A stretch of DNA of 64,000 nucleotides from Paracorniculantispora psalliotae (Eukaryota > Ascomycota > Sordariomycetes > Hypocreales > Cordycipitaceae): assembly GCA_002796755.1 (NCBI GenBank), contig PHFE01000129.1, positions 693,710 through 757,709 of the forward strand, read 5' to 3'. The translations under genes were made by a program, and so were the position numbers. Of the stretch, positions 33,071-42,485 are shown in pieces. Every line of letters starts with the position of its first letter. The first letter of the stretch is position 1. The notes beneath the pieces are model-generated. The model was given only the letters and a program-made list of their open reading frames with translations, made no database searches and was not told the origin of the DNA.

Positions 33071-34284
33071 ACTGAAGGTATCTCACGAAGCGATCACGAC
33101 TATTTGGAGAGAATAGTGCAGCGTGAGAGGTGGACGAGGGGTTGTGATGGCGATGATGGTGATGCGCCTAATGTCCCCGCTTCAGGGCTGAATTGCGCCT
33201 CCGGTATAAAAGGTGCAGCACGCAACAATTTGTACAATTTTATACAATATTTCAGCGCAGATGAAAGAGCATCGATGATGAAAAGAAACCAATTTGTAGA
33301 ATGAAAATAAGGAGAAGGAGAAAATCTAGCTGGAAAAGAGCTACAGGTCTACGCGGACAACGGCTTTGAGCTCCCCGCCAAGAGTGCATCGCTGGGCAGT
33401 GGCAAGCTTCAGCCAATGAGCGGCGCGGACGGGGCTTGGACGACGGAGATTGGCCAATGAGGTTGGGGCGAGTTGGCGCCCGCGTGGGGACGCCTTAAGA
33501 CGGGCGCTTAGAGGAGAGACGGGAGTGGACGAGGACGGTTGATAGTTGATAGGCTGACAGAACAATAACGGATAGGAGATGTAAGTAAGTGCGAGAGTGG
33601 TGGATAAAAAATGTGTGAGTTGATAATATAGATGAGCCGTTATAGGGATGGAGGTTTGTGAGGCTAAGGCTAAAGGGGTATATAAGGTATAATATAGGAG
33701 GCCTAGAAAGTAGGAGGTATATAAAGAATATTAATAAAATAAAAAAGATAATGGAAATAAAGGTTAGTAAAATAAAATAAATAAGTCTTAAATTTATAAA
33801 TAGTTATCCAGAACTAAGCGCCTAAATTTCTACTCGGAACAGCTTACAGCAGCAAGCGGGCTGGCGGTCGGCACGCGGGGACAATTACTTTTGCCCCATA
33901 TCTTTCCAGATGAGATGGTTGCGGAGACGGGGAGGGATGCAAGCCATGCGGCCGCGTCTTCTCTGTTTCCCGGCGCCGACACAGACATAGATGCGCAGGG
34001 GAAGGTGGCGAAAATGCCTAAAAACCAGAAAGAGTATTTCATTGTATAATGAATTTTGTGCACAATAGAGTAGCAGCAAACAGAGTTAATAGTAGTTGAG
34101 GAGAATGGCTGTATAGCTTTCCAATAAGGTGTTGTGGAAGAGCACCCCATCTTCTTTTATGTCTTGCAATGTCTCGCGTTGTTCCTCGAAATGTTGATTA
34201 CTTAGCTCGCCGATCGGAGAACAACTGCCCAACGGCAACCGCCGTTATGTATCATCTTTATCAGCATTACATGACCATGACCAG
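33071..34284. other. Intergenic region with left copy of a dispersed repeat
   Basis: It contains the promoter of the AIM24 gene (33.07-33.3 kb) and the repeat described at 33464-33800. The segment 33.8-34.28 kb has no convincing gene. Confidence 0.6.
33464..33800 (+). repeat. Left copy of a direct repeat, with RIP-like mutation
   Basis: The block from ggggcgagttggcgcccgcg onward matches 43917-44330 in the same orientation. The first ~90 bases are nearly identical. The rest is related but strongly enriched in TA: right-copy atgaaatgaaagagatgatg reads ataaaataaaaaagataatg here. Those changes are mainly TG to TA and CA to TA, the direction expected from repeat-induced point mutation. Confidence 0.85.
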
Positions 34285-35817
34285 CTAACCGAGCCAATCG
34301 CCAACTCCATCCCAAGCAGATTCCAACTCGCGGGCACGGATCCTTCCAAGTTTGTCGCGAATAGCGTCGTGCGCCTCCAGCATGAGCCTCATACCACCAG
34401 CATCGTTGAGCGCGGACCCGATAGAGTAGATGCGTCCCCGGAAGTCGGAGCCTTTAGGGGGGAGCAGCGACCCCACTGTATGATCGATGTCGATGAGCTC
34501 GATGATCAGGTCTGCTGCTGACGGGGTGACAGACGGGTTCTTGGCACGGTGTAACGCGCGCTTCGATCGATAGAGGGCCGCATGGCCGTAAAGGACAAGC
34601 TGGCCGTCTTGGCGTTTCGCAATCCGGTACGGACGAAACGACTTGTCGTCGAGAGAGTTGAGCTGCACATAAGGTGGCTGGTGCTTGTCTCCTTGGTGGG
34701 TGCTGGTCTGGCGGCTGCGGAATCCGGCGACCTCGTCATCCTGCACCACTCTGTAAAGCAGTTCGCTGATGGCTGCCTTGTCCAGCACGAGAATCTCTTC
34801 GCATCCGCACAGATCCGACCAGCTGTCAAAATCCGCCTGGATGACGCTGTCCATGCCCGAGGCGAGGCAATCCGTCGCACCGATCGCCTCATCAATCTCA
34901 ACCACCCTGGCAGGGGTTGTAGGCAATGGCGCCTTGGACGGCGCTGATGGCGAGGCTGTGAGCGAAGCGTAGAAAAAGAATAAGACAACTTGGCGAAAAT
35001 CTTCCATGGTCATGTCTCCATGGACACTCGATGTCCCCGTGTTGTCGAAACGGATTGCGACAACATTGCCTCGCCACTTTGTCGCAGCGTGTCCCTGCGT
35101 AGCTTCCTCGATGCTCTTGTTAGGAATGGACCCGTCACTGTCGAATTTAGCCCGAAACCCAATATGAATGCTGCGATCCTGCGCCCCCTTAGCCATATGC
35201 TGCGGAAGAAACCGCATGCGGCCAGCCTGCGCGGGCCGCACCCCCAGCAGGCTTCCTGAGTCATCTGCTGGGCCGTCCAAGCTGCACTGGATCCAAGCAA
35301 ATTTGGGCAGCACAGAGCCGGCCGGGAAGACGACAACCCGGGCATACCGGCGGCCGCTGTCCAAGCAAGGCGGACGTGCAACAAAGTCCTCAAACATGTA
35401 GCACAGGTGCTCGTGAATTGGCCAGTCTTTACCACGACATTCGCTCGAGCAGTACCGCGACGACCGGCAGCGCGAGCACACGAGGGCTGCAGGGTTGCTA
35501 CACACTGAGCACCTGAGAGATCTGCCCACTCTCTCCAAGGCTGGCGCGTCGTCGACCTTAGGAACAAGGCGGTACAACTTGAGGCTGTGAATCGCTGCTC
35601 CTGCCATGTTCCGCTCTGTCTCGGCGAGCCAATGGCTGGGGCCACAGAATCGCACGACAGCATCGGCCGGTGGCTTGATTTTATTCGATGCGGGTCCGCC
35701 GACAAAAGTGATGGCGCTTGCGGCTTGCGGGTTGGCTTTACTTGCCTCCGGTCCAGCGACTTTGCTAATGCGTTTAGCATTTTGCGGCTTGCTTTTCTTT
35801 GACTGGCTTTGACCCAT
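34285..35817 (-). CDS. MYND-type zinc-finger protein with N-myristoylation-like start
   Basis: A single exon of 510 residues. The N-terminus MGQSQSKKSKP has Gly2, Ser6 and a following Lys cluster, the pattern of Src-type N-myristoylated proteins held at membranes by lipid plus basic charge. The MYND finger covers residues 103-139: C103-x2-C106, C114-x2-C117, Y122-C123-x3-C127, W132, H135, C139. MYND fingers bind proline-rich partner peptides or sit in methyltransferases, but no SET domain is visible. The remaining ~370 residues are a mixed alpha/beta region without a domain I can name. The next gene upstream on the same strand, 0.7 kb away, also begins with a lipidation-type motif. The gene sits inside the repeat-bracketed island. 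Confidence 0.8.
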   Translation of the reverse strand: MGQSQSKKSKPQNAKRISKVAGPEASKANPQAASAITFVGGPASNKIKPPADAVVRFCGPSHWLAETERNMAGAAIHSLKLYRLVPKVDDAPALERVGRSLRCSVCSNPAALVCSRCRSSRYCSSECRGKDWPIHEHLCYMFEDFVARPPCLDSGRRYARVVVFPAGSVLPKFAWIQCSLDGPADDSGSLLGVRPAQAGRMRFLPQHMAKGAQDRSIHIGFRAKFDSDGSIPNKSIEEATQGHAATKWRGNVVAIRFDNTGTSSVHGDMTMEDFRQVVLFFFYASLTASPSAPSKAPLPTTPARVVEIDEAIGATDCLASGMDSVIQADFDSWSDLCGCEEILVLDKAAISELLYRVVQDDEVAGFRSRQTSTHQGDKHQPPYVQLNSLDDKSFRPYRIAKRQDGQLVLYGHAALYRSKRALHRAKNPSVTPSAADLIIELIDIDHTVGSLLPPKGSDFRGRIYSIGSALNDAGGMRLMLEAHDAIRDKLGRIRARELESAWDGVGDWLG

Positions 35818-36512
35818 GTTGGTGGAGTACGTGATATCGTGACGTTCAATATGTCAGAGAATATACAATACGCGGTATCGACTTGACACTAGCTTGAGCG
35901 TAGGTATGCCTGTGCGACTGCGCTCGATGCTGATGTGTGGCAGCGGCGACTCTTTATTCTGGGACGTGTGCACGAGGCTCTCGCACACTGCCTCAGTGGA
36001 AGTGCCGTGGCTTTTCAGCTCGCTGTCCAGGGTTAAGCATCTGCTGATCAAAGCCTAGCATCCTCCAGCTCGCGAGCTGCACAAGCACCGCCCAGTAAGG
36101 CGTCGGTTCGCATATTGGCTAAGCCACAAACTGGGCTGACGGCGTGAGATTCAGCTAACGTCGGGCACCCACTTATTCGCTATCTAATGGTGTTGTTTTA
36201 ATCATTCATTAATTTATTTTGTATTTACTATGAAGCTTTTGTGTGGCGCCTCGTGATGGTGTAAACTGGTCCAAAAGAGGGTGTGGTCCATAATGGGGTG
36301 CCTGACGTTACAACGCAGAAGAAAACCCCAAGGTTGCTTGGGAGGCCTTGCTCTGTTACTATGCAGCTGCCTAGCCCTCAGCAAACCGGTGCGGTTATCG
36401 TACAGTATCATGCGTATTATTGAAAATATCATTTCCCTCTACTACACTTTGCTCATTGCGGAAAGTATCGCCGTCTTTGGTGGTATCTGTCATGTTACAC
36501 AAACCTCCGCGA
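35818..36512. other. Intergenic region, no gene recognised
   Basis: 695 bp between the TPR-CHAT stop and the MYND-protein start. No coding signal or named element was seen. It should hold the promoter of the MYND gene. Confidence 0.55.
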
Positions 36513-39500
36513 TCACCACCCATAATGCACAAATTGCGCCCAAAGAAGCGGCATATCAGGGTCTTCATCTCGCAATGCCACAACCGCGTCGTGCAGTGCT
36601 CTACAAGGCTCACGGCTGCCAGCATTCTCTCCATGCAAAAGCAAAGAATAGAATCTGGTTGCCACCTTGACACATTCCTCATCTCCCGCTGGCCATAAGC
36701 AACCAACTACATGCGGGAAGCCAGAAGCCTGGAACCCGCTTACTACGTGGAGGACCTCGTCTCTCAATTCGGACACCTTATTCTCTGCCGCCGAGCAGGC
36801 TGAAAGATATGCAACATGTGCGCGTTCCATTGTCAGGCTCGAGACGTGTCTCACTGTGAGTCGATCCTGCTCGAGAGCCCCGCCGTCGGCCTGGCGCTGT
36901 AGGATCACACAACTGTTAGACGGATCCGCAGAGTCCGACATTCCGTGGCACGCGAAATGCGCTATGCTGCAGGATGGCAACGCCGCCATGGTCATCTCGA
37001 CTGACGGGCCATTGGCGACGCTCACATGAATGCTCGAGCCAACTGCCTTGCCAATTTCGTTAGCCTCGCGTATAACATTAGGAAGATTGGCGGGTCTTCT
37101 GGCGCCTGGAGCCTTTGGAGTAGTCGGCATCGTCGTAATAAGCATGGAGCCGGTGTCCTTGCGGTCTAGTACCTGTCTTGATTGGTCTCGCGCTGCTGCC
37201 AATGCCTTTATCGACGGTGTGTACGACGAGACCAAGCGGTCAAGTGCGTTGTCCCTAGATTTCCCACTGTGCACTCCGGCAGCGTGCAGCGGCATCGAGC
37301 TGGCAAAGCCTGAGCCAATCCACCAGACTTTAGGTAACTCGTCAGCCGGCGCCCTCGCATGAGCCACCTCGATAGCGTCAACGACATGTTTAACGCAGAC
37401 ATTCCATAGCCACTCAAGGTATGCTGCAAAGTCTTGCTGAAGCTGGTACCATTCAGATCTTTTCTTCGTGCTCCAGTCCCTCGTAAGCCACTTTTCGGCC
37501 TCGGATTTGGTTGTTTGTGGCAGGGAAATTGTCTGCACTGAGTCATTCATGATGAGCATCACGTCGCTTCTAATGCTGGTGATATTGACCACAGCCACGA
37601 CGCCGCCAGCCGCACACCGCTGCATGTCTTCATGTTCCAGCGGTAGCAAGAAAGTCCCGTAGCCCTTCACATCCCGAATTTCCCAGAGGCATGCATTAAG
37701 GTCCTCCATCACTTCCTTGCGGGGCCTGCCTTTCACGATGGTGTCTCGCGCCAGCATCTCGACGGAGCCTGTCGGTACTCTAGCCTCCCACAGTAGGTCT
37801 TCGTATCTTCGTGCTAGGTCCGGTCGATCATTGGCGAGCTTTGGCAGCTCGGTTCGGTCTGAGAGTAGCTGACCAATAATAACGGCTCTTCCATGCTCTA
37901 GACTCCTAAGAGCAGCTCCAATCTTTCCCTGATCGATGCAAATTGCGCATAGATCGGACGCTATCCCTGCAAAGGTGGCCATGACTTCTTGCTGGTCGGA
38001 GTGCTGAAGATATCGCGTGTGGAAAGTTGGGAGAAAGGCCAGAAGTTCATGGCCAAGCTTCATCGCCTCCTCTTGCCGGCCCAGGAGGCTTAGAAATCTC
38101 ATGCACCTACCGGCGGCAAACACGCGAATCTGAGGCGTCCCTTCCTCGAAGTTCCAGGCGCGGTAAAGAGCCTCCACGGCAGTTTTGTCTCCCTGCATAG
38201 CTCGACATAACCCTAAAGTATACCATACTCCCGCATGAGCGTGCAAATCATTGCCTTGCTTAACCACTGCCTGTTCCCCTATCCGGATAGCATCCTTAAG
38301 GTAGCGGGATTCGTTGCTAGCTTTAAAGCGGAGGCGCAAGCGATTCATTTGGGTCAATATTATATTGCTCTGCTGAGTATTTTCCAAAGAACTCAACTCT
38401 ACCGCCCGTTGGCCCAACATAAGTGCCTCGTTAGCATCTGCCTTGTCCTGGGTGTTGGCGTATTTAGCCTCAAGACAATTGGCAAGGGCGTCCATAATCG
38501 TTGCCGCGTGAAAGTGAGGCAACCGTGCTTTATTTATACAAGACCGAAGTGTGCTGATGGTTTCATCCAACTCGGCAGTGTCACCTGTTCGTTTGTGTCG
38601 TAAGCATACGCAATCAGCCAGGGCACGAGCGCGGAGTGCCCTGTCTGGGCTCTCGTCTGGAGTGTTAGCCACGGCTTCTCTGATGACACGCGTCGCTTCA
38701 TTAAGGCTTGCCATTTCCAGTGTTCGCTCGTACTTGGTCATTAAACGAATCGCGAGAATGCTGCCGAACATTGGCTTGTTTAAGTCACTATCACGTGTAT
38801 CCCGTAAGGACTTTTGCCCCAAAGCTATTGCATCATCCAGGTCGACTATTCGCCCGGTTGCAGAATAGCGCAAGCCCAGCAGCAATGAATGGTTGCTACA
38901 CGCAATTGGAAGCAGTGGCGATCCATCCGATGTTGATTGTAAATTTTGCGCCGATAGCTGTACCGCTTCCTCCAGGGCATCTGTGTCACCAGTCTGCTCA
39001 TAGCGGGCACGTAATCGCAATGCTAGGCTATTGATGAGGGCTGGCGTATCATAATAATGTTCGGTAGCAATTGCCAATGCTCTTCTGGTCACCTGTATAG
39101 CCTCTTCGAGAACTCCAGCTGTCTCGAGGAATTCGTTCTCGTTCGAAAGTTGTACCCCCAAGGCATACATAGAGTCGCAAAGCTGTGACGAATTCTGATC
39201 GCTGCATGCAACAGCCTGCCTGGCGGCTTTGACGGCACCAATTAAGCTCTCTTGTCGTCCTGTAGCATCAAAATGTGTGCCTAACATCCAACTGTATTTG
39301 TATAAGAACAATGCCTTTTTTGGACAATCCTTCATTTTATCATCGCGATAGCTCTCGATCTGCTTAATCTCATCTTCTAGATATAGCACGTCACCCGTGT
39401 CCTCATAGAGCTCTTGGGCCATACGTAAGGTGGCAAGCGCATCAAGTTTCGACTTTGCTTCAGCCATCAGCCTCCAGTCACTCCTGTTCTGCGAGGTTGA

Positions 39501-41213
39501 GTATGTACGTGTGAGAGCCAGCGCGTACGTGTACAATACCGAAGCACGGCTCTCGTGCTGCTCAGGCATTCCCTCCAACGCTGCGCTTAGCGCTTTGACG
39601 GCCTTTCGAAGATCGTTGTCGCTGTGCTGAAGTTTGTGTCGCCTCAGGAGACTAACCCCAAGATTAAGCAAATATATAGGCCTATCTGAGCGACTCGGAT
39701 CGGTAGTATCAACAATGTCGCTAAAGAGGGTAATGCTTTCGTCGAGGATCACTGGGTCGTGTGTCAGAGCATGATGATGCAAGAGACAACTGCCAAGGTT
39801 GTTGATGGCTTTACATCGGAGCGGATCATCGACGGAGCAGGCGTTGACGGTTTGACGGTTTAATGAAACTGCTTGTTCCAGATCCTGCATGTTGCTCGTT
39901 TGACAAAATTTGCCATACATTCGTTCAGCGTAGCTACAAAGCCGCGACGGCGGGCCACTGTCTCTTGCCGCTGATCTCATTTTTTGGCCGGCCGTTTCGT
40001 CTTGGCGCCCTGCTTCGGCCGCTTCGTATCCGGTTTGAGGGTTCTTGCATGCATTTAATTTCTGCCTCTTGTTTGGGTTTTCAAAGCGCTGCGCAGAGAG
40101 AACCCCGATCTCATGAAGTATTGTCGATTGATTTTGGTGATCGTCCGGAAATAGTTGCGACGCCTGTTTGTAGGCGTTCAAAGAGGCCTGCAAATCGGAT
40201 GTCGCCCCTTCCAGTTCGTACGCCTGCTGCAAATCGATGGCATAGCCAAATAGCATGTTTGCTTGGTCTCCACGGGAATTTCCCAATAGTTCCAAAGCCT
40301 TGAGCTGAGCCTCGGCAGCCTCACGCGTGTCGGCAATCGATACACTGAGCTGAAATCTGAGACGCAAATTGGCAGCCAGGCTCTCCAGATAGTCGCCCAG
40401 CGCCGGGTGACCTTCTGGCGAGGCTTCCACAGCCAATCTAGTTAACTGTATACTCTCGTCCAAATCTGATCTGTTGCGAAATACTTTGTATCGTCGTTCC
40501 AAGCGCAGGCTCACATTGTCCAATCGTGGAGCTCGATCCTCATTTGGATTCAACTCCAGAGCCAGCCGTCCAAGCTGAATAGATTCGTTGAGCTGGACTG
40601 TCTCGCCGGTTATGTTGTACATGGTCCATAAGGAAAACGCTAATCTATGAACATGTTCCGAGTGTCGAGACGAGCTGAGGGTGCCGAGGTGGACTAGTTC
40701 TCGCTCAACCTGTATTTCTTCTTCCAGGTAGGCAACATTACCAGTCTCTTTATGCTGCCAACCCAAGTGCAGCCCGAGATAATAGAGACAGGGGATCATT
40801 GCCGCCGGGGCTTGTGTTTTGCCAGACTGCCATGCTTGACGACCGTATCTAATGGCGTCGTCAAAGCCAATCGTTTGTTTGGTTGCCTCATACAGCGCTG
40901 CCGAACAAGACATAAGCCTTGTTATCAGGTCAGGAAATAACGGGCTGCTTCGCTGTGTTCGCGTTAAAGGACCGCGAAGAATCTCGATAGCGGTTATGAG
41001 CTGTCGCGCGTCTCGCTTGTTACGGTTCTGCAAATAGTCTACCAGTATCGAATTGGCTTGTCGTGCTTCCAAGGGTGCTGCCGCCGGCATTGCAAATTTT
41101 ACAGTCTTAGCGACAGGCAGCTGCTGGTTGGTGAGAGCCGCCGGCCGGCTGGGGAGAGGCAGCGGCCTATTGGCAACTGTAGGCTCTCGGTTGACGCTCA
41201 CTGAGCACCCCAT
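36513..41213 (-). CDS. TPR-CHAT caspase-like protease with lipidation-type N-terminus
   Basis: A single exon of 1566 residues. The start MGCSVSVNRE fits dual acylation: Gly2 for myristate, Cys3 for palmitate, Ser6 as in MGxxxS. From about residue 90 to 1150 there are many tetratricopeptide-like repeats with recurring D/N-x-x-E-x-I/V-x-L motifs (DLDESIQLTRLAVEASPEG; ALEEAVQLSAQNLQSTSDGS). The C-terminal ~300 residues form a CHAT domain (caspase HetF associated with TPRs). It carries the expected catalytic pair, His1423 in IAHFACHG and Cys1473 in YLSACSAA, and ends FVHYGW. CHAT proteases are clan CD enzymes related to caspases and separase. In fungi, proteins of this kind are often coded next to gasdermin-like genes, and here the divergent neighbour is such a candidate. 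TPRs probably sense a ligand and gate the protease (inference). Both catalytic residues are intact and no frame break is seen. Confidence 0.92.
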   Translation of the reverse strand: MGCSVSVNREPTVANRPLPLPSRPAALTNQQLPVAKTVKFAMPAAAPLEARQANSILVDYLQNRNKRDARQLITAIEILRGPLTRTQRSSPLFPDLITRLMSCSAALYEATKQTIGFDDAIRYGRQAWQSGKTQAPAAMIPCLYYLGLHLGWQHKETGNVAYLEEEIQVERELVHLGTLSSSRHSEHVHRLAFSLWTMYNITGETVQLNESIQLGRLALELNPNEDRAPRLDNVSLRLERRYKVFRNRSDLDESIQLTRLAVEASPEGHPALGDYLESLAANLRLRFQLSVSIADTREAAEAQLKALELLGNSRGDQANMLFGYAIDLQQAYELEGATSDLQASLNAYKQASQLFPDDHQNQSTILHEIGVLSAQRFENPNKRQKLNACKNPQTGYEAAEAGRQDETAGQKMRSAARDSGPPSRLCSYAERMYGKFCQTSNMQDLEQAVSLNRQTVNACSVDDPLRCKAINNLGSCLLHHHALTHDPVILDESITLFSDIVDTTDPSRSDRPIYLLNLGVSLLRRHKLQHSDNDLRKAVKALSAALEGMPEQHESRASVLYTYALALTRTYSTSQNRSDWRLMAEAKSKLDALATLRMAQELYEDTGDVLYLEDEIKQIESYRDDKMKDCPKKALFLYKYSWMLGTHFDATGRQESLIGAVKAARQAVACSDQNSSQLCDSMYALGVQLSNENEFLETAGVLEEAIQVTRRALAIATEHYYDTPALINSLALRLRARYEQTGDTDALEEAVQLSAQNLQSTSDGSPLLPIACSNHSLLLGLRYSATGRIVDLDDAIALGQKSLRDTRDSDLNKPMFGSILAIRLMTKYERTLEMASLNEATRVIREAVANTPDESPDRALRARALADCVCLRHKRTGDTAELDETISTLRSCINKARLPHFHAATIMDALANCLEAKYANTQDKADANEALMLGQRAVELSSLENTQQSNIILTQMNRLRLRFKASNESRYLKDAIRIGEQAVVKQGNDLHAHAGVWYTLGLCRAMQGDKTAVEALYRAWNFEEGTPQIRVFAAGRCMRFLSLLGRQEEAMKLGHELLAFLPTFHTRYLQHSDQQEVMATFAGIASDLCAICIDQGKIGAALRSLEHGRAVIIGQLLSDRTELPKLANDRPDLARRYEDLLWEARVPTGSVEMLARDTIVKGRPRKEVMEDLNACLWEIRDVKGYGTFLLPLEHEDMQRCAAGGVVAVVNITSIRSDVMLIMNDSVQTISLPQTTKSEAEKWLTRDWSTKKRSEWYQLQQDFAAYLEWLWNVCVKHVVDAIEVAHARAPADELPKVWWIGSGFASSMPLHAAGVHSGKSRDNALDRLVSSYTPSIKALAAARDQSRQVLDRKDTGSMLITTMPTTPKAPGARRPANLPNVIREANEIGKAVGSSIHVSVANGPSVEMTMAALPSCSIAHFACHGMSDSADPSNSCVILQRQADGGALEQDRLTVRHVSSLTMERAHVAYLSACSAAENKVSELRDEVLHVVSGFQASGFPHVVGCLWPAGDEECVKVATRFYSLLLHGENAGSREPCRALHDAVVALRDEDPDMPLLWAQFVHYGW

Positions 41214-41627
41214 TTTCTAGCCTGCAGACTTCGTGGACAAGGAAAAGTACAGAAGGACAACAAGACGTGTCGTATATTTATTGTACAAGCCGTGTCTCGA
41301 CGTTTCAGCTTACACGTAAGAACCTCGACCCCGCACAGTGAGGCAATGGCAACAGATGGATGCTGCGCCACCCTGCAATGCAGGCAGCCCATGCACGTGA
41401 TAGCCTGTAGGATGAATGTCTAGACACCATGAGTCCGTGTACGTAAAATAGCTTCAGCGAAAGCTTTCCTTGGGGATATCTCCTTTTCTCCTTGTGAACA
41501 ATCACTTCATCCAAGTTGCACCCGACACTGCTCGTGCCTTGAACCGTCACACCGACCTGCTTCGACCGACTCGCAGCGCTATCTTTCACTCAATATCACT
41601 TTACGCCATTAATTACCCGCGACACAA
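41214..41627. promoter_or_regulatory. Divergent promoter of TPR-CHAT and gasdermin-like genes
   Basis: 414 bp separate the two start codons. On the minus strand an A/T-rich TATA-like stretch (aataaatatac, about 41270-41283) lies about 60 bp before the TPR-CHAT start. No clear TATA is seen before the plus-strand gene. A shared promoter would co-express executioner and protease; this is inference from geometry. Confidence 0.5.
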
Positions 41628-42485
41628 ATGCCACTCGCAATTGTGCCCTCGCCACCATTCCGGGCCCTGGAGTCCGTGAGCTTGGGTCGGTTCGTTACCA
41701 ATATAGACCAGCCCCATGAAGGCTATTATGAACCTAAAACCGCGCAGCCTAGCCCTATCGTGGCGAAATTCACCGTTACTGGACACAATGGACGCGAGGC
41801 GAAATCGAGCTTTGGGACTTCGCTCGTGAATATCTTCTCCACAAGCGTCTCCAAGCTCGCTGGGGAGAGAATACAAGTCAAAGCAGATGAGGGAACCAGT
41901 TATAGCCTCGACAATTCGGAGGCATGGTTCGAAAACGCGCTTGCCCTGCCCGACACGAAATCATGGATGGAAAGGGCCGCCCTCCGCAGCAGAACCGTGT
42001 ACTTGGTTGTTGGCATACAAACTCTCACCAATCCTAGCGTACGTTTTGATGGGACCGGCGACACGCAGAAACAAGCCAGCTTCCAGGTATCGCCGTTACT
42101 ACATGCAACGCTTGCCAATATGTTCGTGACGACTTCTGGGCCGGACGACACACCGTCACTCAGCGCCGAGACGGCACGCCAGCACATATCCCAGCGCCGC
42201 CTCGCAGCTGCTGGCGAATTTGTTTGCGCGATGCAGTACCGTAAGCTGAAGTACCGATGGCTGTCGCGTCGGTCACTTCAGGGCGTGCAACTATCCACGA
42301 CTCGGCAATGGTGCTATTTGACTGGGAAGACGAGGGCAATTCCTGAGCCGCGGTCGGACGAGCCTGGCAGGGAACTTCACCAAGCTCAGTCAATATCTGA
42401 CGACAGCAATCCTACAAGCGATGATGACGACGATGATGCGGATCTTTTTGAGGTAGACTTTGCTACCGACGATGATCTTGAGTAG
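41628..42485 (+). CDS. Candidate gasdermin-like pore-forming protein
   Basis: A single exon of 285 residues, close to the length of known fungal gasdermin-like proteins (het-Q1 and rcd-1 types). No signal peptide or membrane helix is visible. Residues 12-35 (RALESVSLGRFVTNIDQP) open the domain. A Trp/Leu-rich helix region (residues 98-119) leads into a beta strand TVYLVVGIQTLTNPSVRF (123-140), which resembles the gasdermin core strand LFVVTEVLQT of animals. After a polar insert, a second strand GEFVCAMQYRKLKYRW (196-211) would pair with it. The tail from about 240 is polar and acidic, with six Asp in a row at 265-270, and would be the inhibitory part removed by a protease. Family assignment rests on this pattern plus the neighbouring CHAT protease, not on a profile search. 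If wrong, it is an unknown partner of the TPR-CHAT protein. It reads divergently from that gene. Confidence 0.62.
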   Translation: MPLAIVPSPPFRALESVSLGRFVTNIDQPHEGYYEPKTAQPSPIVAKFTVTGHNGREAKSSFGTSLVNIFSTSVSKLAGERIQVKADEGTSYSLDNSEAWFENALALPDTKSWMERAALRSRTVYLVVGIQTLTNPSVRFDGTGDTQKQASFQVSPLLHATLANMFVTTSGPDDTPSLSAETARQHISQRRLAAAGEFVCAMQYRKLKYRWLSRRSLQGVQLSTTRQWCYLTGKTRAIPEPRSDEPGRELHQAQSISDDSNPTSDDDDDDADLFEVDFATDDDLE

